Shown here: one piece after another, positions 52,348 to 64,000 of the stretch
Numbering within the stretch: position 1 is the first letter of the stretch
Layout: each line of letters opens with the position of its first letter
Assembly (NCBI GenBank): GCA_016618085.1
Contig: JABLTG010000013.1
Span: 124,001 to 188,000 of the forward strand
Source: Neovahlkampfia damariscottae
Taxonomy: Eukaryota > Heterolobosea > Selenaionea > Neovahlkampfiida > Neovahlkampfiidae
Length of the DNA: 64,000 nucleotides
Direction of reading: 5' to 3'
Translations under genes and position numbers: made by a program
Notes under the pieces: model-generated
Seen by the model: only the letters and a program-made list of their open reading frames with translations
Told to the model about the DNA's origin: nothing
The model's database searches: none

Positions 52348-53098
52348 TTAATTTAAACCGTATTTTTCTCTTATACGATTTCTAATCTGTTTTTGACGAT
52401 CTCTTTTTGATTCAATTTCATCATCTTGTTGTTTATTCATTTTATGAGCTGAAGTAATTGATTCTGGATCCCAACGTTGATTTGAAGAATCATCTTCTGT
52501 TGTTATTCTACGAACTTTTATGAGTTCATTTGATTTGAAAATTGAATGAAAAAGAATAACTACACTTGCTATTGATGACGAAGCTCTAAAAGTAGAATGA
52601 GATCCTGAAAAAAATGAAAGAGCAACTGTTACAACTGTCAACTAGAGAAAAAATATTAATAACTTTAGATTTAAAATACAAAAATAGCTACATAGTTTTT
52701 TCGAATTCTTAAATTTATAGCTCTAATATATAAATCACCTGTATGATAAATAAAAAAGAACCACCACATGAATAAAATTACTGAAATGACAACAAGTGCT
52801 ATTGGAGTTGTAAAGCTTGATTTTAGATTTTAAAATAACTCTTACAGACTGAAAAGGGCAACAATTATACCACTTATTATAATATAATTTGTTTGATAAA
52901 ATATTACATTTGTTGTGATTCTGTTTTGTAAATCTTCCAAAGTCCATTTTGGAAATTTAAGGTTTGAAAAAAAACTTCTCCACGGTCTTACAGGACTTAA
53001 TCCTGGTTTTTCTAATCATATTTTTAATTATGTGTTTAATACCCTTTTTTTTGTTTAGTTTTTTTTTGTTTTATTACTTCTTCATGTCCGCTCAACAT
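52348..53098 (-). CDS. PRA1 family protein (Rab acceptor, ARL6IP5-like)
   Basis: 207 residues in four exons: complement(join(52348-52641, 52692-52815, 52846-52995, 53043-53098)), introns 50, 30 and 47 nt. The first acceptor (52996) is chosen because it alone leads into PVRPWRSFFSNLKFPKWT. Then come NRITTNVIFYQTNYIIISG, the two paired hydrophobic hairpins (GIIVALFSLFTTPIALVV, FMWWFFFIY; LTVVTVALSFF) and a charged C-terminal tail. The family sits in ER/Golgi membranes and helps Rab or ARL traffic. Its 3' end converges with the PIP kinase gene (34 nt). CCAAT at 53123-53127, 25 nt upstream. Confidence 0.87.
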
Positions 53099-53177
53099 TT
53101 TGATTTAAAAAAATTGAAATGACCAATAATTTTTCGACACGAATAGTTAGTTTATTTTTAAAATTGAATTTTTATTT

Positions 53178-53767
53178 TTATTCTTTTTTAAATTTTAAAG
53201 AGATTGAATTTACACAATGACGTTCATCTGTTGGAGTTTTATAACCTTCTCCTTTAAATACATGTCCTAAATGACCACCACATTCTTTTTGAAAAAACGA
53301 GTTAATCAAATAGGTTACTTACTCTTACACATAATTTCTGTTCTTGTCATACCAAATGTAGTATCTGTTTTTGTTGTCAAAGCACCTGGAATCGAATCAT
53401 AAAAAGCAGGCCATCCACAACCAGATTTGAATTTTAAATCTGATGTATAAAGTGGAGTATCACAACCACCACAATTATAAACACCTTTTCATAAAGTTGA
53501 GTTTTCAGTATTTTTTTTATTACCTTTTTCAAAATGATTGTCATACTCTCCCGTGAAGGCTCTTTCTGTTCCTTTTTCTCTGAGGACTTTAAAAGCTTGA
53601 GGTGAGAGTTTTACTCTCCATTGGTCTTCCGTTAAATTTGTCATCAACTCCGAACCAATAGAATTCTGTTGTTCCGAAGTGTTTTTAAACCTTCGAAAGC
53701 TCTTTGAATTGTTGTTTAATCCAAACTTTTTTTGTTGATTGAGGTTGTGTCTCAAAATTCTGAACAT
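53178..53767 (-). CDS. MSRB: Methionine-R-sulfoxide reductase (MsrB), probably mitochondrial
   Basis: 170 residues in three exons: complement(join(53178-53284, 53323-53484, 53524-53767)), introns 38 and 39 nt. Motifs: [43 protein letters not shown] and [14 protein letters not shown] (the four Zn cysteines), [13 protein letters not shown], and [12 protein letters not shown] with the catalytic Cys. It repairs methionine-R-sulfoxide in proteins with thioredoxin. The 45-residue N-terminus is basic and acid-poor ([19 protein letters not shown]), consistent with a mitochondrial signal. One of the few genes with no CCAAT near the start. Confidence 0.96.
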
Positions 53768-53881
53768 TGATTCGCTGAAAAAAAAATAAAAAAAAAACTC
53801 TTCAAACTGGTAGAAACAGTTCAAAAATTAAAACAATATCATTAAGTAATAATATAAAAGGAAGGTTTATGTTGTATATAT

Positions 53882-54576
53882 TTAAAAGATCAAAAGTAAT
53901 TTTGGTTGTTTTTTAACAGCAGCTTTGATTTCATCCAAAGTAATTTCACCGTCTCCATTCTCATCCGCAGCTTCCATCAATTTTTTAACTCTTGATGTAA
54001 TAATTTGTTGGAATTTTTCACTGTCAACGTCATGACCAAGTAGTCTGAAAGTATCTTTCATTCCTTTTTCAAGTTCAACAGCAGTCAAATGACCATCACC
54101 ATCTTCGTCGTACAAAAGAAATGTAACTTCAATAATTTTTTCTGGGTCTTGTTCTTTTTGTGTTGGTGCAGTAATAGATAAATATAAAATAAATTCTTCA
54201 AAGGAAATACTTCCACTTCTGTAAAAAAAAAATGAATAAGAATATGGGGTTAAAATGAATTACCTGTCTCTATCATAAGATCGAAAGAGATGTTCTATTG
54301 GAGCATCTTCTTTTAAATCTGGAAATATTCCAATAGCTTGAATCCAACGTCTAAAACCATCTTTATCCATTTCTTTATCACCAAACATTTCTTTCCATAC
54401 TTTATGACTTTAAAAAAACAATTAATTTTTTATAAATTGTGTTACTATTTTTTTATGTCAGCAGAAGAGACTATTCTTGTCAATTTTTAAAAATATTTCT
54501 TACGTCTATCTCCAGCTACCATAGATGCTTTCTTTACTAAATCATCTCCTTTCTTTCCACCTTGTTGATTTCCCAT
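53882..54576 (-). CDS. N-myristoylated-type EF-hand protein with a 25-nt microexon
   Basis: 192 residues in four exons: complement(join(53882-54218, 54264-54407, 54446-54470, 54504-54576)), introns 45, 38 and 33 nt. The N-terminus MGNQQGGKK has Gly2 in a myristoylation-like setting. Exon 2 is only 25 nt and encodes LSSADIKKY; without it the frame is lost. EF-hand-type loops: DKEMDKDGFRRW (weak), DRDRSGSISFEEF, DEDGDGHLTAVE and DENGDGEITLDE. This resembles the calcineurin B/NCS group, but the exact partner is unknown. It shares the CCAAT at 54625 with the region to the divergent BTB gene. Confidence 0.88.
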
Positions 54577-54769
54577 GCTCGTTCAAACTATAATTTTCTT
54601 TGCGTTAACTGTTTGGAGTTTTGACCAATGAGGTTGCACACATGTTTTTATTGGTCAACGATAAAATACATAATGTCTCTATTTTTTTGTAGAATTTATT
54701 AACTTCTAGAAAACATACAGTTATTGGGATCTTTTCTTTACTGCTCATTTTCGAGACTAACAAAACAAT

Positions 54770-54774
54770 CCAAT
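54770..54774 (+). promoter_or_regulatory. CCAAT box upstream of the BTB gene
   Basis: CCAAT ends 15 nt before the ATG at 54790. The divergent EF-hand gene has its own copy at 54625-54629. Confidence 0.45.
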
Positions 54775-54789
54775 CAGATCATTTCCACA

Positions 54790-56209
54790 ATGGATGAAAA
54801 AGTCAACCTCACTAAAGAAATCATGAAAATAGATAAATGTAGTTGGTGTGATAGTGATTATGTGATTGGAATCATTTACAAATCACAAAAAGGTGAAAAA
54901 CAATTGTCTGTTCACTCTTTTTAGAAATAACAGTGACAGACTTGAAATATCGAAACGATTATGATTTCCAACCTTGTTTAGTATTTTGTTCTTCAAAACC
55001 TTTTTCACTTGAGGATATGGAAAAATACAAAGAATTGACCAAAAGTGATTTTGAAAAACTTGTTCCGTCAAAGGATGAAATTCAACCTCTTGTTGTATTA
55101 TTTTCTCACTTTTTTAAATTTCCATAGTATATTATTCCAGATACTCAAGAAGAATCAACCATTAAATCATTGTCAAAAGAACAATTTCTCATAGGAAAAT
55201 ATTTTGGTGTTTATTTTTTTGAATCTTGTTATCCTGATTACTGTAAAAGAAAAATTAATATTAAAATGATAGTTGGTTTTAAATTCACAGGTTATGATTA
55301 TAGTCTCAAAACGACTCATTTAGATGTTGAAAGTAAACACCCCCTTTTTTTTTTAATATACAGATCCATCTTTTTTGAAATTTCAAAAGTACCTTTTTAA
55401 TGAAGAACTTAGTGATTGTATTATAGAAATTTCAAGTCAAGAAATTCCAGTCCATAAATTTATACTTTGTAGTCATTCTGAATATTTTTCAAATTTATTG
55501 GAAAATAAAAATAGAATTAAAATAGATGAAATAGATTTAAACATTTTTAAATTAATACTTGAATATATTTATACTCAACAGTTTTTTTTTTTAAATTTAT
55601 TTTTTTTAATTCTTTAGATTGGATAATGTTGATCCAAAGCAATGGGTGGAAATAATAAAATTATCAAATGAATACAAATTAGAAAAATTAAAAGAAAAAT
55701 CAATTTTCAAGTTCAAATTATCGCTTACTTTACAAGATTTTTTTTATTTTTATGAAGAATATTTTATGAAACAAAAAATGAATTATTTAAAAGATGTCCT
55801 GGTTGAATTTGTAGTAGAAAATTTTGATGATGTTGTAGGACTCAAAAAATTTGCGATAATTCAAAAAGATATTTTGTTGGCAATTATTCGTCGGAAAGTG
55901 AGAGTCGATTCACTTGCTCCTAATCGTAAATCAAAACAACTTGGATTGGAAATAGAAGAATCACTATTAAAATGTGATGACGATGAATTACGTATTTGCA
56001 TGGAATCAGAAAATGATAGCGACAATGCATCATTGGGACTTGATTTTGGTGAAGATATTGATGTTGGTGAAATGGAAACACCAAACCCATTTGATCTAAT
56101 AGATAGTGATGAAGAAAAGAAAACATCATCAGAAACATCTAAAACTCGTGATGTATACAGTGATAGAGAAATTAGCTCAGAAAATTCAGAAAGTTCTGAA
56201 GAAGATTAA
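54790..56209 (+). CDS. BTB/POZ domain protein with acidic tail
   Basis: 428 residues in five exons, join(54790-54892, 54925-55094, 55128-55332, 55364-55580, 55618-56209), introns 31 to 37 nt. Residues about 165-240 are a BTB/POZ fold: FNEELSDCIIEIS, EIPVHKFILCSHSEYFSNLL, IKIDEIDLNIFKLILEYIYTQQ, followed by a BACK-like helix set (LSNEYKLEKLKEKS). The N-terminal 160 residues (DKCSWCDSDYVIGIIYKS, YFGVYFFESCYPDYC) are not recognised and the C-terminal 90 are Ser/Asp/Glu-rich. BTB proteins often bring substrates to Cullin-3. The start at 54790 is supported by CCAAT. Confidence 0.85.
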
Positions 56210-56256
56210 TTTCCAGCACAAATAAAAATCTCATTTTTTTTTATTCAACCAATGAA

Positions 56257-59200
56257 ATGGGAGAACCTTCTTCTGTTGAAGACCATGTTATACCAGAATT
56301 AATAAACATCTGGAATAACTATAGAAATAGTTATACAACAATAGTAACTTATATTATTCTAAATGAAAAAAAAGGAAAAAGAATCTTTATTGTTTTCCTT
56401 CACGAAAACTATTACAGAAGAAGCTCTCTCCACACCAAATATACACCAGATATTTCAGTTGAATAGGTAAAATATTGATTTTTTATAAACTTAAATCTCA
56501 GTGATATACCAACAAAAGAAATTATTTCTTGTCTTTCAGAAGAGTTTTTTATAATTGTTGGAAAATATAAAAAACATCAAATTGAAAATGACGATAATTA
56601 TTCTTTAATACAGACACTTTCTTTATTCATTGAAGTAAAAAAAAAAATTAATTTTATTTTCTTTCAAGGATTCAACTTTTGTGGTGAAAAATTTTTCAAA
56701 TTATTTAGTCACTTGTTTATATTTATTGAAAGATAAAGGGGTTTCATATCCTGTTGATTCAAAATTTATTAAAAATTCAAAAATCAAAGAAAGATCTTTT
56801 GGTGAATCACCTTCAAATTTAGATGAAGTTTATGATGAATTGATGAATATAATTCATTCTGGTCATACTTTATATGAAATTCCATCAAAAAAATTACCTA
56901 GAAAAACAACACTCCAAAAAACAGTTGGTTTCATTCCACCAAAGAAAAAAGAAATTAAAAGATCAACAATTCAAGTCAAATTACCAATGCAACATGGAAA
57001 AATAATAGTTGAATTTCATTTTGAAAATCGTGGTAGAAAACAAGTTATTAAATCTAATCAACCATCACGTCGAAGTCGAAAAAATACAACTTTTTTTGAA
57101 ATAGCAGAAATTGATGAAGAAAGAAAGATACTTGAAAATAATGAAAAAATTGAAACAAAACCATCAGAATATGTTAATTTGACAGATAGTTTAATTTTTA
57201 ATGATTCCAAAAATTTAAGAGTAAAGGAGAATGAATTAGATGCAAAAATGAATGAAATTGATTTGAAGATGAATACAAATTTTACATATTTTCCGTTTGA
57301 ACATTCAATAATGAACAGAACAAATCAACCAACAATTATAATTTTAAGTTCAATTTTAAATAATATTTCAAATAATAAGTCAACATTTGAAGAATTATTT
57401 ATTGAATCATCTAATTGGATATTGATGATAAATGGTTTATTAAATTTAGGTAAAATTACAAAAATTGAAGATTTTGAATTATTTGTTCATTTTTCGAATT
57501 TAATTACAAAATCATTTTCAAATTCATTTTCATTCGTCAATCGATTAGATTTTTCAAAAGAAGATAAAGAGATAATACCGTTCATTTTAAAAACTATAAA
57601 ACAAGGAGTTAAATTATTAAAAGAAAATGAAAAATGTTATGATTCAAATTTATTTAGATTATCTTTATTATATTTATCTGAAATTTTAATTTTAATAATT
57701 TTTGATTCTTTAAATTATTCAAGTTTTTCATTAGAATTATTTGAAGAATCATCTGGATATGATGTTTTATATTTATTATTTATGGTAATTTCAAGATGGT
57801 CAGAAAGTTCTTCTGAAGAAAATATTTTAATTTTTGAAAAACAAAAAATGATTTTAATTTTAAAATGTATGACTTTAATGACTAAAAATATAACAAATTA
57901 TTCAAAAATTAAAAGTTTTGAAAAAATCAAAAAAATACCATTTGATGTCTTACCAGTATATCAAGATATCAATTCAGATATATTTCCAATTTTATTAGAA
58001 ATATTTAATAATTCAAATATGAATCTTTTAAATGGAAATTTTGAAAAAAATTATTGTTTTAAATTTGAAATATTAAAGATTATTATTGATATTATAAATG
58101 AATATGAATTTCAATATTTTCAAAATTTAGCAAAATATAAACCATTTTGGATTATCAGAAAAAGTTTTTCAGAAATTTCACCAAAAATGCAAGAAATGAT
58201 TATTTGTTCAATGGAGAATTTTATGAATTTCTTTTCAGAAATATATCCAGAAAATCAAGATTTAAAGAATTCACTGAAAAAATCAAACTCAAAAAGAACA
58301 ATAATTTCAAAAGAAAAACCTAAACTTGAATGGATTCAAATATTGTGTAGAGATACAAAACAATATTGTTCTTTGTTAGAAATTTCTTCTATTTCACCAA
58401 ATTCTGTTTTAAGAATTTGTTCACATGTTAAATCTTTATTAAGAAGAACAGATGATCCAATTTTAATAAAATCAACAAAAATATTATTTAGAGAATCAGG
58501 TATGACAGAATCACTGTTAAATTCTTTAAATGTCACATTAAAAGAAAGAAATCATGAAATTATGTCTGAATTATTAGATATATTATTTTTATATTTAAGT
58601 GAAGATTTAAAAAATCATCATCGTTTATTAAGTCATGATATTGGTGTAAATACATTATATGATTTATTATATGATGAAAAATTGATTGTAAAATCATTAA
58701 AGATTTTAAGATTAATTTCAATAAATGATACAGAACAAGAGTTTTCAATAATTTCTGATTTAATATCTATATTATCAAATATTAAATTGAATCAAGTTGA
58801 AAGAACTACACCTTTACTCAAACTTTGTGATTTAATTTTGAAATCTTTACAAACTATATTTAGATTAAATCCAAAAACAAAATCAACTTTTAGAAATCGT
58901 GGATTTGAATCATTATTATCAATTTTTGATTTTTTAACTTCTTATTCACAAAATGATCAATTTATTGAAAATAATGAAAAAGAAGGAAATGAAAAGGATT
59001 TGATTTTTATTGTTTTACAATCCATTTTAATGACATTATCATTGGCATTGGAGAATAATGATGTTAATAGAAGTCATTTTCAAGAAAATATTAAATTTCA
59101 TTCACTTTATCAACCATTAAATGAATTGAAATTTTTAAATGATAAAAAATATGGATTACATTTATGTTTGAATTTGTTACAATTATCATTAATAACACCT

Positions 59201-62200
59201 GATTTATATTTGATAAAATGTGAAAGAAATTCATTGGATGAAAATGATTCGAAAGAATTTTTAGAAAATATAAAAAGGGGTGTGTTTTTATTTCAAAATC
59301 CAGAAGTCATTTGTGATGTTTTATTAATTTTAATTGCAAATAATCTTTCTGATATTGATATTGAAATTTCAGAATTTGTATTTGAAGTGATTTCAATTTT
59401 AGTTTCAAAATTTGCATCAAACAGAACTTCAATTTTCAATGCTGGTTTTAATAGAGTGATTCTAAGTAATTTTAAAGAAGTCATTATTGACAAAAATCAT
59501 GATTTACAATTGAAACTTTTGAATTTATTTATTGAAGTCGCTTCTTTTCATTTTTCAATTTTAGATTTACAAAATTTCTTTTCTTTATTGTCAGATGGAA
59601 AGTATCCAGATAATTTTTTATCTGCATTATTAGATTTATCAAAAGACAAATATTCACCAAATAATTATATTGATTTCCTACCATTATCATATCAACAAAA
59701 TTCAACAAATGAAATGAAAAAAAGAAATGATCGTATTATACCTCATATTTTATTTCCAAATCTTTCATTTACTCCTTTTCCTCCATTGAAAGGATACACT
59801 ATTTTAAGTTGGATTAAAATTGAAGGATTTGCTTTTGATTATTTTGAAAGACATCCAAAAAATAAACCAGGAGTTATTTCAAGTACACAACACAATAAGA
59901 GATTGGAAGATGTTGGAATTTATATTTTCAGTTTTTGTGCTGATGATAGAAAATTTATCGTTGAAGGATTCATTACAAAAGATATGTATTTTGCTTTGAA
60001 AATAATTGAAGATATGGGAAAGGATTTTAGTATTTCTGCAAAACAAGAAATTTTGACTTTCAAAAATTTTAAATTCAAAAAAGGAAAGTGGTATTCCATT
60101 GGTTTTTCACATTCTCAAGTTCCAGAAAAAAATGGAATTAAACATATTTTTGGGTTATTTGTTAATGGAAAATTTAAAGAAGAAATGACAATCAGTTTAA
60201 AAGAAGATACAGGTTTATCATCATTTTTAAGTAATTATTTCATGAAATATCCACGTTTGCAAACTATTTGTTTGGGATCTTCATGGACATCTTATGTTTT
60301 AAAAGGAAAGAAAGTCAAAGAAACATCAAAAGTTACAAACATATTCTCTTCCTTTCAACTTGGAAATGTTCATATGATTGAAGGTGTCTTATCAGAATTG
60401 GAAATTTATACAATTTATCATTTAGGTCCAAATTATATTGGTAGTTTTCAAGAACAAGATTTAACAAAATTCTTTTCACAAGATGTTGTAAATCCTTCTT
60501 CAGTTTCAAAATTCCCAAAATTTGTATCTGATGTGATGAATGATTCAGTTAAAATTTCATTAAACTTACATGAACATGTACTTTTTATCTTTTCTGCAAA
60601 AGGTGGTATTTTATCTTCCAGATTTGCACCACTGCCAAAAATTTTTGAAAAACTAGACGAAACAAAAACAACAGCAAAGAAATTATTTTTGGATGGGAAT
60701 ATTGATTTTCAAGAAGCTGATTTCATTGGATCAAATTTTTCAAAAGTGAACCAAAGAAGTGGTTATGGTATTTTAGGTTATGATGATGATGAATTTAAAA
60801 ACTTATCTTCCATGTATAACTTCAGGGATCCATTGATCTTTCAAAAATATGGTAGTTTCATACCAATTCAAACAATTATCAATGGAAGTGTTGATATTGT
60901 TTCAAATACTACTTTTAAGAATAATCTCTATGGGATTGGTGGAGTATCATCTATTCTCTCTTTATTAAGTACTGTTCAAACAACACCAAGAAAAATTAAA
61001 ATTATTCAAATTTTATCATTTTTGTTGAGATACAATTCAACAAATTATAATGATATGAAGAAAATTAATGGCTATGATGTAATGAATCATATAATGAGAG
61101 GAAAAAAATTTGAAGTTAAATCATCAGTTTTGGCTGCAACTTTAATGTTACTAGGTTTAAGAATACCAATTGAATCTTGTGATAATGAAAAATTTGATAT
61201 TGTAAATTCACAAGGTTGTTTAACAGATAAACAATCATTTGAATTTTTAATTTTAGATTATTCAATTTGGAAAAGATCACCTTTGGAAACACAAAAAAAA
61301 TTATTTGAAACTATTTTATATTTAGTTAGAGATCATCCATTCTCTTCTCATCAAATTACAACATATCGTTCAATTGATATTATAGATAAAATTTTAGACA
61401 TACTTTTGCCATATACAACCAATCAAGATGATGAAAATGAAGAAAATATTTGGCCACGTGTTTTGATCAAACCAACAGTTGAAATTTTAAGATCTGTTTT
61501 ACCACAACCATCAAGAATAAGAAATTTATTACCAATTTTCAAATTCATTATTGCAACACATCCTTCATCAAAAGATTCAAAAATTAATTTTGGTCAAAAG
61601 AGTCAACAATTACTTTCAGAACCAAGAAGATCAATTATTGAATTAGTTTATGATATTTTAGAATCTTTAAGTGATGAAATATTAGATGAAATGTATTCTA
61701 GTTTTCAAATTAATGTGATTATTGGATTATTAGAACATCATTCTGCTCCTACAAGATTAGAACTTTTGAAAATATTATTTCTATTTTTAAATAGAAGAGA
61801 TAATCTTAAAGATGTATTCAACAGAACGGATGGATTAAAATTATTAACAAATCAATTGATTAAATTTCCTCCATCAATTCCAGAATTACAAATATTATTT
61901 GATATGTTAGTTGGTAAAAAATATGAAGAAAATTCAAGTCAACAAAATTCAACACCATTACCACCAAAAGATTTAAATTTTTCATCTGATGATGAAGATG
62001 AAATTAAAACTTTTTCATCAACAAGACAAAAGAAAAATTCAAAAATTGAATCATTCAAAAAACCAAAAACTGTAAAAAGTTTAACAATTGATAAAAAGAG
62101 TTATACAGCAGATGATTTTAAGAACCCAGAATTTTTAACTTTGATATTGAAATTGATTCCATCAATAAAATCAATTAAAGATAAAATGCATGTAACTCAA

Positions 62201-64000
62201 ACATTACAAGATTTATTCAGATATGGAGGACCTAAAACAAAATTATCATTCATTAATTTAGGTACTCACAGATATTTGATAAAATGTCTATGGAATGATG
62301 TTGTTCAAGGTGACAATGAATATATGAATATCATTTTAGATTTCTTAATTAAATATATTTGTTTTGCTATTGATAGTTCAAACAAACAATTTTTAGATTT
62401 ATTGAGTGAAATAATTGATTCATTTTACTTTTTAGAATGTTATTCAACAATATTTAATCATAATTTACAAAGATACGTTTTAAATGGTATTTTAACATAT
62501 TTTCAACAAAATTATCTTTTGGATACAAAGAAACCACTTAATACAAAATGGGGTGTTTCATTTGCAAGATTTTGTACTTGTGCAGTTGATCATATTTTAC
62601 AATGGTTTAAATTACCATCATCTGCACCTACTTTTGAAAGTTCTTCAAATTCATTTTCAGATGATATTTCAATGAATCCAGATGAATCAGATTTTTCGGA
62701 TTCAAAATCTACATCATCTTCAAATAAACGAAAAAATCAAAAAGATCAAATTGATATTTCAACTGAAACAAATTTATACACATCTTTTAATTTAGTGAAT
62801 TATAAACCTAAATTTTTGGATAGAGATTTGAGAAATATGAGTTTTGGAAAAGATATTCCAAAAATTAAAGATTTAAAATTTCTACCTGATACTCCAAAAG
62901 GAAAGAAAAATAGAAAACAAAATGAAATTTATTTGAAAATGTTAGATGCATATGAAGAACAACTTGAAGGTATACACATTGAATCAGAAAAATTATTCAT
63001 TTATAAAATACATGAAATTTCAGGATTTACATTTTGGTTATTGGAATCAATGAAATTATATAATACATTATCTAATGTTAGGGCATCAATTGAATTCTTC
63101 AGTTCAAATACAACTGATATCATTTTGGCAACTCAAATTAAAAGATTAATTTTAGATTTATTAAATGAACATCGAACAGTTGAAGAAAATTATTTTGCAT
63201 TGTTAAATTTATTATACACTTATCCAACTTCAGTTGTTGATGAAGCAAATTATTCACAACAAGATTTGAGAAATTTTTGTACTGATCAAGTTTTTATCAC
63301 AAAATTGATCACCAAATCAATTCATCATTTCACAAAAAAGGATTTATTACTTCAATCTTTGACAAATCAAATTTGGTCTACAATCATTATCTATTCACAA
63401 AGTTATTTGAGAGATATCTTTCCTCTTGCAAAACTTGGAATTAATCCTCAAGATAAAGATTTTATTGAAACAATGATCAATATTATTTCAATGAATTATG
63501 ATTATAGATATATTGTATTTGAAAATGCAGTAGCAACTAAAACTCAAAAATGGAATGAAAATGAATTTCAAGAAATTCAAACCAAACTCTTAAATACTTT
63601 CAAATCTTATAATTCAAAGGAATCTGAAGAAAAAGAAATTGATAAGAAGGCATCAATGACACTGATAACTTACTGTGAAAAATTAGGAGAAAAACAGACT
63701 CAATTTTTGTATCCTTTCATAACAACAAAAGCAGCTCGAATTGAAAAAGAAAATTTAGCATCTTTAAAATTTACCAAAATCTTAAAAAACTTTTTATCTG
63801 AAAGAAGTATTTCAAATTCATATCATTTTTCATTCAAGTTAAAAACTCAACAAGAAGAATTCTTGAAAAATATGTTAGTTGATTATACAGTTGATACTTC
63901 AAAAACATGTTGGAAACTTGATTCAACAGAAGGACCACATAGAATGAGAAGTAAAATTATTAAAAGAGAAATTATTGAAACAACTCCTCAACAAAAAGTT
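56257..64000 (+). CDS. Giant BEACH-domain protein (LvsA/WDFY3 type), N-terminal part
   Basis: 2,548 codons are visible: join(56257-56343, 56375-56466, 56502-56634, 56669-64000), introns 31, 35 and 34 nt; the last exon stays open for 7.3 kb to the window edge. Long armadillo-like helices dominate. Residues about 1130-1370 form a concanavalin-like (LamG) domain (GYTILSWIKIEG, LQTICLGSSW, LGNVHMIEGVLSELEIYTIYHLGPNYIGSF), typical of BEACH proteins. Near the edge, SKTCWKLDSTEGPHRMRSKI is the stretch that precedes the PH-BEACH module, which with WD40 repeats must lie beyond the window. LvsA is needed for contractile vacuole function and cytokinesis in Dictyostelium, WDFY3 for aggrephagy. Which branch this is cannot be fixed without the C-terminus. 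CCAAT at 56249-56253. Confidence 0.92.

Noticed and set aside
58336-60518. Minus-strand frames inside the BEACH gene
   Set aside because: They lie opposite a 7.3-kb continuous plus-strand frame with recognisable domains and have no family pattern.
1-64000. Retroviral, LTR, Polinton or other virus-like elements, transposons and CRISPR arrays
   Set aside because: No reverse transcriptase, integrase, capsid or transposase motifs, long terminal repeats or spaced direct repeats were seen.

Overview
The window is 64 kb of nuclear DNA from an AT-rich, gene-dense unicellular eukaryote. Support for this: about 64 very short GT-AG introns (30 to 68 nt) can be placed; three eukaryotic-type tRNA genes are present (two tRNA-Pro UGG, one tRNA-His GUG); and the genes belong to eukaryotic families (YJU2, HBS1, eL33, TSC1, SMCR8, SCAI, a BEACH protein, 3R-MYB). 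TAA, TAG and TGA all act as stops, so the code looks standard. The lineage cannot be named from sequence alone. A free-living amoeboid or flagellate protist fits (DD3-3 family protein, TerD proteins, TSC1 and SMCR8 together). Two proteins (TACO1-like, MsrB) have N-termini that look like mitochondrial presequences.

Layout. 1-5.6 kb: the 3' part of a dihydropyrimidine dehydrogenase gene carrying a full-length intein, a MYND-finger gene, YJU2 and a small membrane protein. 6-13.4 kb: secreted DD3-3 protein, PfkB kinase, HBS1, GPCPD1. 13.7-15.1 kb: two inverted tRNA-Pro genes bracketing a glycosyltransferase-like gene. 15.3-23.6 kb: a TerD-TerD-C2 protein, an orphan, a secreted DRGH nuclease, a secreted CYTH-like protein, a decayed coding stretch, a rhomboid-like protein and SCAI. 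23.6-31.2 kb: EF-hand protein, PARP6/8-like enzyme, two orphans, AGMO-like hydroxylase, MtnB/APIP. 31.3-37 kb: small secreted protein, TSC1, inactive RNase Z-like protein, tRNA-His, TACO1, DUF789. 37-45 kb: EEP phosphodiesterase, orphan paralogue, ART-like protein, GNAT, 3R-MYB, aldo/keto reductase, a small protein. 45-56.2 kb: SMCR8, SDR, an orphan, eL33, an EF-hand/PIP kinase fusion, PRA1, MsrB, an EF-hand protein and a BTB protein. 56.3-64 kb: the N-terminal 2,548 codons of a giant BEACH protein that runs off the window.

Genes are not arranged as operons. Most have their own CCAAT box (either strand) within about 5 to 50 nt of the start codon, and several convergent pairs have stop codons only 2 to 4 nt apart. 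By theme there is an endolysosome/TORC1 group (TSC1, SMCR8, PIP kinase, BEACH, PRA1), a secretory group (DD3-3, nuclease, CYTH-like, small Cys protein) and housekeeping genes.

The most striking feature is the intein in DPYD. It has the block layout of the yeast VMA1 intein (PI-SceI), both LAGLIDADG aspartates and both splice junctions, and it sits directly before a cysteine that binds an Fe-S cluster in the host enzyme. I do not recall an intein reported at this site. I recognised no retroviral, LTR or virus-like element and no CRISPR array.
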